Positions 34,254-42,867 of a stretch of 64,000 bases of DNA are shown here, piece by piece (position 1 is the first letter of the stretch; every line of letters begins with the position of its first letter). A model generated the notes under the pieces. The model did no database searches. It saw nothing but the letters and a program-made list of their open reading frames with translations, and was not told the origin of the DNA. The stretch comes from an uncultured Opitutia bacterium (GTDB lineage Bacteria > Verrucomicrobiota > Verrucomicrobiia > Opitutales > Opitutaceae): positions 1-64,000 of the forward strand of contig CAIRTK010000044.1 of the NCBI GenBank assembly GCA_903881475.1, given 5' to 3'. A program made the position numbers and the translations under genes.

Positions 34254-36020
34254 TCACGGTGTGCGGGTGTTGCGGGCATAGATCCGGTAACCGTCAAGAT
34301 TTTCCACCAAATGGTAATTCGAGCCCACCCAGTCGGCGAGTTCCGGAAAAATCTGCGGTCCGAACAGGGAGTGGACGGTGTAGATGAACCCGTCGTCCGC
34401 GATAGCGTCCACAAAGAAGGCGGGTGGATGTTTCCGGAGGTCCCACATCATGCGCTCGCGATAGAACCGGTTCATCGGGCCCGGTGCGATTTCCGGCTCG
34501 GCTTGGGCGTCCCGGGCGCCTTGGGTGAGACCGCTTTCGGTGTGAAGGCGCGGGGCCCAGCCCCAGACCACGAGCGTGTCGCCCGGCTGCGCCAGTTCCC
34601 GCAGGCGCCGCGAGACCGGATGCACGGAATTGCGCTGCCCTTCCACGAGTGCCCCAACGAGGGACAGGTCGTTCACGCGGGTCAGGATCTGTGGGACAAG
34701 AATCAGGATGATCACGCCCGCGGCGATGATCCAGCGGATGCGAGTGGCCCAACGGACGGGGACCCGGGATTCGGCCAGGCTGAAGCCGGCCGCGAGTGAA
34801 AGCCCGCCAAGCCAAGCGAGGGGCAACACGAGAAAGTGCAGGTAATGCCAGAAAACTCTCCCGGGATAGATCACCGTCCACAGGCCCACCGCGACGAGCA
34901 CCCATGCGCCCCAGAGCGGTATTCGGGTTTGCGGCCGGGTTACGCCGCCAATGAGAGACACGGCCACCGCGAGCCCGACCGTGCCCAAGAAAAACGGCTT
35001 GAAGACAAAATCGATGCCGACGTAGAGGGCATAGAAGTCGCGCAGGAGCTTCATCCGGTCCTCAACGTGCCCGGCCACGTAGACTCGGTTCGACTCGATA
35101 TAGGCCATGTAGGCCTGTGCTCCCTGGCCATAGAGTGCGATCCAAGCCAAGAAAATCAGACCGGGCAGGATCGCGCCGGTGGTGAGCGCGAGCACACGGC
35201 CGATCCGCTCCTTGCGCGTGGCGGCGGGCACGGACCAGGCTGCGACCAGACCGAAGCCTCCGAGCGTCACACCCAGCACGACCGACTGGGCCTTGGCAAA
35301 GGGCAGACACCCGAGGCACACCCCCGCCAGCAGGAGCCGCCGGCGCCGCGCTGCTGTGCGCTCATTGGGGACCAGGCAGGCATCCGCAATCAACCACGCC
35401 GCCACGGCCAGTAGGCAGAAGGAGGGCTGCTCGCTGGAATATTGAACATATTCCCACACCGAATTGAATGCGACGAAGCCGAGCAAGGGGAGCATTCCCA
35501 GCCGCGCGATGCCGTCGCTGGTGAAACGGCGCAGGAGACCGTAACAGGCGAGCGCGGCGGCGCCATGGGCGAAGAGGGCGGCAAGGCGCAGGCCGAAGTA
35601 GCTGATGCGGCCGTCGAACAGCAGGGCCGGCCAGAGGAAATACGCGTTGATCGGACCTGAGGTATGCATGTCCACCGAACGCCAGGGCACGGGGTCTCGC
35701 CAATAGGTCATCGCCCCGGCGCCGAGCTGCGTTTCGTCGGGATTCCGCATGGGCCCGGCGACCAGCCCGGGCCAGCGGAACGCCACCAGTGCGAGGACGG
35801 CAACCATTGCGAACATGAGCGGATCGAGCAGGCGGCGCGGGAGGCGTCGCCAGAGCGGGGCGTCCGGATGCCAGTCGGCGCCGAGCCGCAGGACCGTAAG
35901 CAGCAGGACTGCGCCCCAAGCCACCCAGGCGATTGTCCAGTAGCGGAACGGAGCTTCATCAAACCATGCCAGAATGCCGTCCGGAGCCAGGGCCAAGCAT
36001 GGAGGTGAAAACGCGGTCAT
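34254..36020 (-). CDS. GT-C integral membrane glycosyltransferase
   Basis: A 588-residue polytopic protein with about eleven hydrophobic segments. The first outer loop has NPDETQLGAGAMTYW (Asp-Glu near residue 93), the DE site of ArnT/PMT-like GT-C enzymes, followed by HTSGPINAYFLWP. The C-terminal 130 residues form a soluble alpha/beta domain (VVWGWAPRLHTESG). ATG 36020 was chosen; the frame extending to 36371 overlaps the next gene and lacks family features. It likely transfers a sugar from polyprenyl phosphate to a surface glycan or protein. Confidence 0.8.
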   Translation of the reverse strand: MTAFSPPCLALAPDGILAWFDEAPFRYWTIAWVAWGAVLLLTVLRLGADWHPDAPLWRRLPRRLLDPLMFAMVAVLALVAFRWPGLVAGPMRNPDETQLGAGAMTYWRDPVPWRSVDMHTSGPINAYFLWPALLFDGRISYFGLRLAALFAHGAAALACYGLLRRFTSDGIARLGMLPLLGFVAFNSVWEYVQYSSEQPSFCLLAVAAWLIADACLVPNERTAARRRRLLLAGVCLGCLPFAKAQSVVLGVTLGGFGLVAAWSVPAATRKERIGRVLALTTGAILPGLIFLAWIALYGQGAQAYMAYIESNRVYVAGHVEDRMKLLRDFYALYVGIDFVFKPFFLGTVGLAVAVSLIGGVTRPQTRIPLWGAWVLVAVGLWTVIYPGRVFWHYLHFLVLPLAWLGGLSLAAGFSLAESRVPVRWATRIRWIIAAGVIILILVPQILTRVNDLSLVGALVEGQRNSVHPVSRRLRELAQPGDTLVVWGWAPRLHTESGLTQGARDAQAEPEIAPGPMNRFYRERMMWDLRKHPPAFFVDAIADDGFIYTVHSLFGPQIFPELADWVGSNYHLVENLDGYRIYARNTRTP

Positions 36021-36148
36021 GGTCAGACTCGGCGGGGTTGAAGAAGGGAGGCCAAAAATGAAAAGTTGGAATCCGGGTGCATGGCCGGACCGGGCCGTCG
36101 GTTCCGCTCCCCGGCTGGCAACGGCTTCACCGGCCGGGCCGGGTCCGG

Positions 36149-36904
36149 TCAACGACGCTGGTAGTCGCCCCGGCTGAAATATTTTTCCAACCAGACATAG
36201 GCGCAGATGAAGAAATAACGGCTGCCCATTTCCTTGATCTTGAGCTTGGGGACGCCGTATTTCCGGTTCCGCCACGAGATGGGCGTGATCGTGTAGGAGA
36301 AACCCCGTACGATCGCCTTTAGCGGAATCTCGACCGTAAGGTTGAAATGGGGCGCGAGGAACGGCCGGCAACCGTCGATCACGGTGCGGCGGTAGGCCTT
36401 GAAGGCGTTGGTGGTGTCGTTGAGCGGAATGGCAAACCCGACGCGCACGAGGAAGTTCGCGAGCCGGTTCACCATGAGCTTCACGCGCGGATAGTCGATG
36501 ACCTCGCCGCCCTTGATGAAACGGCTGCCAAACGCGCAGTCGTATCCCTCGTTGAGCAGCCGCCAGTATTTCACGGCATGGGCGGGCGAGTCGGACGCGT
36601 CGGCCATCATGATCACGACCGCGTCTCCCTTGCTGTGGTCAATGCCCCAGATCACGGCGCGGCCGAATCCGTTCAAGCCGCTGTTCTGGGTCGGCGCCAA
36701 GGCGGGAAATTTCAGCTTCAATTCCTGCAGCACGGCCCAGGTGCGGTCCTCGCTTCCGTCGTCCACGACGATGACTTCGTGGGGAATGCCCTCGCCGGCG
36801 AAGGTCTGGCAGATGTCCGCGACGGTCGCGGGCAGCGATTCCTCCTCGTCCCGGGCGGGAATGATGACCGAAAACAGTTTCAGCGGGGCGGCGGGGGCGG
36901 GCAT
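36149..36904 (-). CDS. GT2 polyprenyl-phosphate glycosyltransferase (DPM1-like)
   Basis: A 251-residue dolichol-phosphate-mannose-synthase-like GT2 enzyme: FSVIIPARDEEESLP, VIVVDDGSEDRT, IMMADASDSP as the metal-binding motif, and GSRFIKGG. There are no strong transmembrane helices at the C-terminus. It probably charges a polyprenyl phosphate for a GT-C enzyme such as the one encoded next (128 nt downstream). ATG 36904 was chosen; a GTG at 36913 is possible. It starts 15 nt after the epimerase stop and is likely coupled to it. Confidence 0.88.
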   Translation of the reverse strand: MPAPAAPLKLFSVIIPARDEEESLPATVADICQTFAGEGIPHEVIVVDDGSEDRTWAVLQELKLKFPALAPTQNSGLNGFGRAVIWGIDHSKGDAVVIMMADASDSPAHAVKYWRLLNEGYDCAFGSRFIKGGEVIDYPRVKLMVNRLANFLVRVGFAIPLNDTTNAFKAYRRTVIDGCRPFLAPHFNLTVEIPLKAIVRGFSYTITPISWRNRKYGVPKLKIKEMGSRYFFICAYVWLEKYFSRGDYQRR

Positions 36905-36919
36905 GAAGGGCACGAAAAA

Positions 36920-37993
36920 TCAGAGCGGGGCGGAGATGTCGAGCCAGCCAGGATGGGCCCGCGCATGGGCCGCGATTTCATCCAAGATGGCCGGGGTGGA
37001 AACCTGGGGTTGCCAGTTCCAAAGCCGGGTCGCCTTGGCGTGATCGAGGACGATCCACGGGATGTCAAAGGCCCGCGGTGCGGGGTCCGCGGACACCGGA
37101 TGCGGGCCAAAGCGGCTGTCGCACCAGTCGGTCAGCTGGCGCAGCGACATGGCCGAGGCGGTGCCGCCGGAAAAATTGGCAAGGCGGTCGGCGGCGGGCA
37201 GGGCCGGGGCGGCAAACTGTTTTTCCAGCAGCGGCGCGAGATCGCGCGGATGAAGGCAATCGCGCACCTGATGGCCGTGGCCGCCAAAGCCGATGTACTT
37301 GAGCGGCCGGCGCTGCAGGTGGCTGTTGAGCCAGTAGGTGAAAATGCCCTGGTCGGCCCGGCCGAACTGGCCCGCGCCGGCGAGCACGCCGCAGCGGTTG
37401 ACAAAGACAGGCAGACCGAAGGTTTCACCGTATTCCAACGCCAGCGCTTCGCTGGCGAGCTTCGTTGAGCCGTAGAGGGAAATGGGCGCAAGGGTGGCAA
37501 AGGATTCGTCGACGCCGGCGGCGGAAACGCCCGGAGGCAATGCGGGACCCGCGACCACGCGAAAGGCGCCGTTGACGGCCTCCACCGGCAGCGCGGCCAG
37601 CGGGGCGATGGAGTAGACCCGGCTGGTGCTCAGCAGAATGAATCCGGCGCGGTGCTGCTTGCAGTATTCGAGCAGGTTCACCGTGCCGCCGAGGTTGTGC
37701 TCGATGAGCTGGCGCGTGCTGGTTTTCCCATCCACTCCGGCCAGCACGCTGGGGTTGGCCGCGGCATCAATCACCCAGTCGCAGGCCGGCAGGGTCTCAA
37801 GATCGCTGGCGGCGCGGAGATCGCCGTGAAACAGCTTCACGCCCAAGGTCTTGAGTTCGGCCCGGTTGGTCTCGCTGCCCGGACGGATGAAGTTGTCGAA
37901 GCCGTAAATCTGATGCCCGCGACCGGATTGGAGAAGGGTTCGCGCCAAGGTGCTGCCCACAAAGCCGCACACCCCGGAGATCAGGATTTTCAT
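36920..37993 (-). CDS. NAD-dependent epimerase (CDP-tyvelose/paratose epimerase-like)
   Basis: A 357-residue extended SDR with GVCGFVGST as the cofactor loop, LLSTSRVYS and Tyr-x3-Lys in SLYGSTKLASE. NRCGVLAGAGQFG, YWLNSHLQRRPL and GGHGHQVRDCLHPRDL are typical of epimerases grouped with CDP-tyvelose 2-epimerase. ATG 37993 was chosen over a GTG directly upstream. It precedes the DPM1-like GT2 and may provide its sugar nucleotide. No CDP-sugar synthesis gene is in the window, so the nucleotide is uncertain. Confidence 0.85.
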   Translation of the reverse strand: MKILISGVCGFVGSTLARTLLQSGRGHQIYGFDNFIRPGSETNRAELKTLGVKLFHGDLRAASDLETLPACDWVIDAAANPSVLAGVDGKTSTRQLIEHNLGGTVNLLEYCKQHRAGFILLSTSRVYSIAPLAALPVEAVNGAFRVVAGPALPPGVSAAGVDESFATLAPISLYGSTKLASEALALEYGETFGLPVFVNRCGVLAGAGQFGRADQGIFTYWLNSHLQRRPLKYIGFGGHGHQVRDCLHPRDLAPLLEKQFAAPALPAADRLANFSGGTASAMSLRQLTDWCDSRFGPHPVSADPAPRAFDIPWIVLDHAKATRLWNWQPQVSTPAILDEIAAHARAHPGWLDISAPL

Positions 37994-38138
37994 CACGGTG
38001 AAGCAAGCAGGGTATCCGGCGCGGCGAAAGGCGAAATTTGCGCACTTCCCAAGCCATCAGCCTGCGGTGCTCTGCGGTCAGCCACCCACGTGAATCTTTA
38101 TGGCCGGCGATGCCTGCCACCGAATGCCGACCAACCCG

Positions 38139-38708
38139 TTACTTCTTGTCCGCCGCGGCCTTTTTCTGGGCCTCTTCATAGGCTTTCCGCTGCTGCTGGC
38201 CGATTTCCAGCAGGTCGGTGACGAGCATGCGGGCTTCGCGCTCCTGGACTTCTGGAGGAGCTGACGCGAGCGAGGGCAAGGGTGGGGTGGGGACGGGCGC
38301 AGCCTCGGCGGAGGCCACCGTCGCCGCGGAGGCGGACACGGCGCCCGGAGCCTGAACGACGGGTTTGCTCAGCGGCAGGGTGAGGGTCTCGCCATTGGCG
38401 CGCACCGTGGCTTGGTCCAGATCCGCATTGTAGCTGATGGCGGTCACGTCGTTGACCGTGCTCCCAATGGGGATCCAGAAACTCTGCTTGTCGCTCAGTC
38501 GCGTAACACTGATCAGGGTGTCCTTGCCCTTAACGATCATGCCCGAGAGCTGATACTTCGATGAGACCGCGGCGCTGCCTGAGACGGCGGCTGGTGGCAG
38601 GAAGGGCGAATTCCTCGGCAGCTCCTGGGCGGAAGCGCCGGCGACCCCGGCCATTGCCACGGCCAGCATGCATGCGAAACGGAAAAGGGTGGGGCCGGAA
38701 GGATTCAT
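38139..38708 (-). CDS. Exported hypothetical protein
   Basis: A 189-residue protein with a signal peptide (RFACMLAVAMAGVAGASAQ). Residues about 45-115 form a small beta domain (YQLSGMIVKGKDTLISV, FWIPIGSTVNDVTAISYN), reminiscent of the small periplasmic domains of secretion-pilus proteins such as GspC or PilP, but I cannot assign it. An Ala/Pro/Ser linker and a charged C-terminal helix ending AAADKK follow. It lies alone between the acyltransferase and an epimerase on the same strand. Confidence 0.7.
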   Translation of the reverse strand: MNPSGPTLFRFACMLAVAMAGVAGASAQELPRNSPFLPPAAVSGSAAVSSKYQLSGMIVKGKDTLISVTRLSDKQSFWIPIGSTVNDVTAISYNADLDQATVRANGETLTLPLSKPVVQAPGAVSASAATVASAEAAPVPTPPLPSLASAPPEVQEREARMLVTDLLEIGQQQRKAYEEAQKKAAADKK

Positions 38709-38843
38709 GCGGTGGATGTGACAGATGACGCAGGAGAAGGAGCCCGATGTTACAGACGAAGTGAAAAGAAGCCAGATAAGCCCAATCCCGAGGCAATGGA
38801 GCCGCGGGAGTCGGGTGGCGGAAATCGGCGCTGAACGCCGTCC

Positions 38844-40040
38844 CTAGGCGGGGTTCGCCGGCCGGTGAAAAAAGCGCCGGAGCAACGCGGGGGCGGCCTG
38901 CTCGCGCAGCCGCGTGCAAGGCGCTTCAAAGGCATAATGAAGCAGCGCGCTGAGCGCGATCGTGGCGCCCAGCACGGTGGCAAAGAGGGACCAGGCCTGA
39001 AGGGCGGAGGTTGGCCAGTCCTTGAAAAAACGAGGCATGATCAGGCGGGAAAGCGGATGCTGCACGAGGTACATGGCATACGACCAGAGGGCGATCCGGC
39101 GGATGGACGTGGTGGCAAAGTTTTCCGCGGACAAAGTCCAGGTGGACGCGCCCGGCAGGAGCAGGGCAAATCCGAGCGAGACCAGGTTGAAACGCCAGGT
39201 CCGCGCGAAGAAAGCGTCCGCGCCCGCGGCCACCCAGTTTCCCTGGATCCGCCAAAGCGAGGCATACATGGCAAGGAGCAACAGGCACCCTGCGACCGCA
39301 CAGAACACCGCCGAGCGGCGCCACATCGCGGGAAACCGGCTGGCGAGCCAGGCACCGATCATGCCGGTCATGATGGCATCGAAACGATTGACGACGATGA
39401 CCCGCTGCCACTCCCCCCACGTGGCATAGTCATGTGGGGCGGAAGCCATGCGGGTGCAGGTGGAGAAGAGGTAGAATGAAGCGGCGGTGAGCAGGAAGAC
39501 ACCGTCGAACCGGGCCCGCAGGCGCAGGCCTAGCCAGAGCGCCGCAGGAAACAGCAGATAAAACCACTCTTCCACGGCAAGGCTCCACGACTCGGGCACG
39601 AAGGCCATCCGGTACGAGGCGAAGTTCCGGAGGAAGAAACCCTGCTCCAGGACGACGGAGACGGGGTAATGGACCGACTGCTCATACCGGTCGATCAGCA
39701 CGTTCGCCACGAGCAGCAGCCAGAACAGCGGCAGGGTGCGAAACCAGCGGCGCAGGTAGAATTCGGGCAGGGCGCCGCCGGTCGCAAAGTCCGGGCCGCG
39801 CGCGACCAGGATCTTGCCGATGAGGAATCCGCTCAGCACAAAGAAGAGTTCCACCCCGTAGAAGCCGCCGTGGCCCAGCAGGCCCAGCCACCAAACATGC
39901 GGATAAAGCACGGCGAACAAATGCGCGAATAGGACGCTCAAAATCGCGGCGGCCCGCAGCAGGTCGAGGCCGAAGATCCGCGCCGATTCATGTCCGAGGG
40001 AGGCGGAACGGGCAGGGGATGAAATAGGGGAAGCGGTCAA
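38844..40040 (-). CDS. OafA/YrhL-type acyltransferase 3 family membrane protein
   Basis: A 398-residue protein with about ten transmembrane helices. Family features include GLDLLRAAAILSVLFAHL with the conserved Arg and His, GFYGVELFFVLSGFLIG, FYLRRWFRTLPLFW and SWSLAVEEWFYLLFP. Such proteins O-acylate sugars in lipopolysaccharide, capsules or exopolysaccharides. The only start before the first helix is a TTG at 40040. No SGNH domain is attached. Embedded in the glycan locus, it probably acetylates the locus product. Confidence 0.92.
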   Translation of the reverse strand: MTASPISSPARSASLGHESARIFGLDLLRAAAILSVLFAHLFAVLYPHVWWLGLLGHGGFYGVELFFVLSGFLIGKILVARGPDFATGGALPEFYLRRWFRTLPLFWLLLVANVLIDRYEQSVHYPVSVVLEQGFFLRNFASYRMAFVPESWSLAVEEWFYLLFPAALWLGLRLRARFDGVFLLTAASFYLFSTCTRMASAPHDYATWGEWQRVIVVNRFDAIMTGMIGAWLASRFPAMWRRSAVFCAVAGCLLLLAMYASLWRIQGNWVAAGADAFFARTWRFNLVSLGFALLLPGASTWTLSAENFATTSIRRIALWSYAMYLVQHPLSRLIMPRFFKDWPTSALQAWSLFATVLGATIALSALLHYAFEAPCTRLREQAAPALLRRFFHRPANPA

Positions 40041-40088
40041 GGAGTGGGCGGTTTCAGCCGCGTTTCGCCGCCAGCGTGGGTAAGCGGC

Positions 40089-41150
40089 TTACTTCGCCTC
40101 GCGGCGGCGCCAGGCCTCGACGATCTGGCGGATTGTCTCCTCGAGCGACTGCGTGATGTCCCAAGCGGGATAATGGGCGCGCATCTTCCGCAGGTCGCTG
40201 TAGTAGCAGATGTGGTCGCCGATGCGGTTCTGGTCGACGTAGGTGAAGACCTGCGGCCGGCCGGTGAACTTTTCCGTGATCAGGAACGCCTCGAGGATGG
40301 AGGTGCTGTTGGCCTTGCCACCGCCAAGGTTGTAGACCTCGCCGGCGCGGGGCGCGGCGACAAACGCGGCCATGAAGCGGGCGACGTCGAGCGAGTGGAT
40401 GTTGTCGCGCACCTGCTTGCCCTTGTAGCCGAAAACCTTGTATTCGCGGCCCTCGAGGTTGCACTTCACGAGGTAACTGAGGAAGCCGTGCAACTCGACG
40501 CCGGTATGGTTGGGCCCCGTCAGGCAGCCGCCGCGGAGGCAGCAGCAGGGCAGGTTGAAATAACGGCCGTATTCCTGGACCATCACGTCGGCGGCGACCT
40601 TGGACGCGCCGAAGAGCGAATGTTTCGACTGGTCGATGGTGAAGGTTTCCGCGATGCCGTGCTCATAGGCGGGATCGGCGTAATCCCAGCGCGTGGCGAG
40701 TTCCCGCAACGCGATGCGGTTGGGTGCGTCACCGTACACCTTGTTCGTGCTCATATGGACGAACGGGGACTCGGGCGACGCCTGGCGCACGGCTTCGAGC
40801 AGGTTCAGGGTGCCGACGGCGTTGGTGTCGAAGTCATCAAACGGGATGGCGGCGGCGCGGTCATGGCTGGGCTGGGCGGCGGTGTGGACGACGACATCGG
40901 GCTTCACGGACCTGACCAGCGCGAGCACGCCGGCGCGATCGCGGATGTCGAGCTCGTGGTGCACGAAGCCCGGCAGCTCCCTGAGCAGGCGCTGCTGGTT
41001 CCAACGCGTGTCACCCTGCGGGCCGAAGAAGACGGCGCGCTGGTTGTTGTCCACGCCATGCACCGTGTAGCCCAGCTCGCGGGCGAAATAGACGCAGACC
41101 TCGGAGCCGATGAGGCCGGAGGAGCCAGTGACGAGAAGGGTTTTGGCCAT
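40089..41150 (-). CDS. NAD-dependent epimerase, CDP-tyvelose 2-epimerase-like
   Basis: A 353-residue extended SDR. The cofactor loop is [20 protein letters not shown] matches the Ser/Thr site, and FGASKVAAD supplies Lys after a replaced Tyr position (Phe-Gly-Ala-Ser-Lys). [18 protein letters not shown] and [14 protein letters not shown] are hallmarks of the CDP-paratose/tyvelose 2-epimerase (RfbE) group. It makes a sugar epimer for the surface glycan. The acyltransferase gene follows 48 nt downstream. Confidence 0.87.
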   Translation of the reverse strand: MAKTLLVTGSSGLIGSEVCVYFARELGYTVHGVDNNQRAVFFGPQGDTRWNQQRLLRELPGFVHHELDIRDRAGVLALVRSVKPDVVVHTAAQPSHDRAAAIPFDDFDTNAVGTLNLLEAVRQASPESPFVHMSTNKVYGDAPNRIALRELATRWDYADPAYEHGIAETFTIDQSKHSLFGASKVAADVMVQEYGRYFNLPCCCLRGGCLTGPNHTGVELHGFLSYLVKCNLEGREYKVFGYKGKQVRDNIHSLDVARFMAAFVAAPRAGEVYNLGGGKANSTSILEAFLITEKFTGRPQVFTYVDQNRIGDHICYYSDLRKMRAHYPAWDITQSLEETIRQIVEAWRRREAK

Positions 41151-41183
41151 GGCGGGTCGGGAAAGGGGCGGGACGGAAAGCAG

Positions 41184-42863
41184 TCAGGCAAGAGGAGGGA
41201 CTGCAGGCTTTCCAGCTGATTTCTCATGCCCGGCTGACGGCCCAGGCGCGGACCGCCACAGCGCGAAGCCGATCAGCCCGGTGGAAAGCGCCATCAGCCA
41301 GATCATGCCGGGATGAATGGGCGCCGAGCCGTAGTAGGGCACCCAGGTGAGGGCAAAATCCAGGAGGTGCCAGCCCAGCATTGTCGAGGCGATCCAAACC
41401 GGCAGGTCCAGGATAAAAACAACCGCGAGCAGCATCAACGACAGCATCATCGCGTAGGAACTCGAATGGACGACCGTCGAAGCCGGAATGAACATCACCA
41501 GAACCCAGAAGACCAGGGTGAGCACGGTCCAGCCGAGTAGGAGGCCCTGCAACTCGAAGTGCCGGGGCCCGCGGCGGCGAAGCAACCAGACGAACGGGGC
41601 GACCGCCCAGGCGAGATTCAGGACACCGAGACTGCGAAAGACATAGAAGAACTCATCCACCCGCCGCTGGCGGATGGATGTGGTGAAGAAATCGAGGGCC
41701 GAGGCGTGCGAGCCCCGGAAGAGCATGTCGAGGTTGATGTGCTTGTTGGCGATCAGGTTTTCGCGCGGCAGGGCGGCGTAGGAGTCTCGGATGGTCTCGA
41801 GGGTCCCGCGGGCATCAATCGCCACGACGCCGGCGAGGTGCCATTTCAGCAGCCGGTTGGCCGGGGGATCGTAGAATTTCTGGTACGCGGTCCACGGCAG
41901 GGCCAGCAGCCCGAAGACGGCGGCGGCGATCAGGCAATTCTTCCAGCCGGGGAAATAGCGCGGGAGCACGAGCAGGAGCGCAAGGATCACGAGGGAAAAC
42001 GCCGCGGCCCCGTGGGCCAGCCAGCCGAGCGCGGCGGCGGCGGCGGCGAGCCCGGTCAGGGCCGGGGAGCGGGGCGCCGACCGGTCAAGCAGCAGCACCC
42101 CCGCCATGAGGACCAACCCGCCGGCCAGGAGCTTGGGCCAGACGAAGGTGCTGTTGAAAAGGAGGAAACCAGAGGCGCCGATGACCAGGATGGCCACGGC
42201 GGAACGGCGGCGGCCCAGCTTCAGCGCATGGCACAGCAACCACGCGCCGGGCAGCCAGCAGAGCTGGGCCAGCGTGCCGAGGCACTGATAGCCCAGGCCG
42301 ACGGGAAGATGCAGCCACTCGAGCCACGGGCGCACCAAAAGATAGAGCCCCACTTGGAGCGGAGGCCGATCGCTGCTCAGCCAGCCGGCATCGGGCAGGA
42401 AGGGTTTGACGGGTTCGCCGGCATAGAGCCGGTCGCCGAGCATTTTGGGCAGGTTGGCGTCGATCGGGAAGGGGTAGAGAAAGCGGAAGCTGGATTGCCA
42501 TTCCGGTTCGTGCCCAAGTTCGGGCAGGTAAAGCAGGGCCAGATAAAACAGCCCGATCGCAAATCCGAGCAGGGCCGGCAAGGCGAGCCCGCGGGACGCG
42601 ATGCCGGGAGCAAGTCGGGGCCGTGACCGCATCCACAGGCCGAGCAACCCGGGCACGAGGGAAAAGGAAACCACCCGGCCGAACCCGGGGTAGAAGAAGT
42701 AGGCCCAGAAAACCAGGTAGCCGATCACGCCGACAAAAACCAGCGGCGCGGCCAGCAGCACCCGCTCGTCGTCCCAGCCGCGCCGGACCAGCCAGCGATG
42801 CGCCGCCGCCGCCGGGAGGGCGACCAGACCGCAAACAATGATCCACGTGGCCAGGAGCAGCAT
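41184..42863 (-). CDS. GT-C-like polytopic membrane protein
   Basis: A 559-residue protein with about twelve hydrophobic segments. The first large outer loop has FPIDANLPKMLGDR and DAGWLSSDRPPLQ (about 130-165), an Asp-bearing loop then an aromatic/Pro-rich re-entry, as in GT-C glycosyltransferases. A later soluble loop (HINLDMLFRG) separates two helix groups. There is no C-terminal beta domain, unlike several relatives here. It starts 4 nt after the stop of the next GT-C gene, so the pair is coupled. Confidence 0.7.
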   Translation of the reverse strand: MLLLATWIIVCGLVALPAAAAHRWLVRRGWDDERVLLAAPLVFVGVIGYLVFWAYFFYPGFGRVVSFSLVPGLLGLWMRSRPRLAPGIASRGLALPALLGFAIGLFYLALLYLPELGHEPEWQSSFRFLYPFPIDANLPKMLGDRLYAGEPVKPFLPDAGWLSSDRPPLQVGLYLLVRPWLEWLHLPVGLGYQCLGTLAQLCWLPGAWLLCHALKLGRRRSAVAILVIGASGFLLFNSTFVWPKLLAGGLVLMAGVLLLDRSAPRSPALTGLAAAAAALGWLAHGAAAFSLVILALLLVLPRYFPGWKNCLIAAAVFGLLALPWTAYQKFYDPPANRLLKWHLAGVVAIDARGTLETIRDSYAALPRENLIANKHINLDMLFRGSHASALDFFTTSIRQRRVDEFFYVFRSLGVLNLAWAVAPFVWLLRRRGPRHFELQGLLLGWTVLTLVFWVLVMFIPASTVVHSSSYAMMLSLMLLAVVFILDLPVWIASTMLGWHLLDFALTWVPYYGSAPIHPGMIWLMALSTGLIGFALWRSAPGPSAGHEKSAGKPAVPPLA

Positions 42864-42867
42864 GGCA

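Noticed and set aside
34254..36371. Longer version of the GT-C protein with 117 extra N-terminal residues
   Set aside because: The extra part overlaps the GT2 gene and has no membrane or domain character; ATG 36020 gives the expected first helix soon after.
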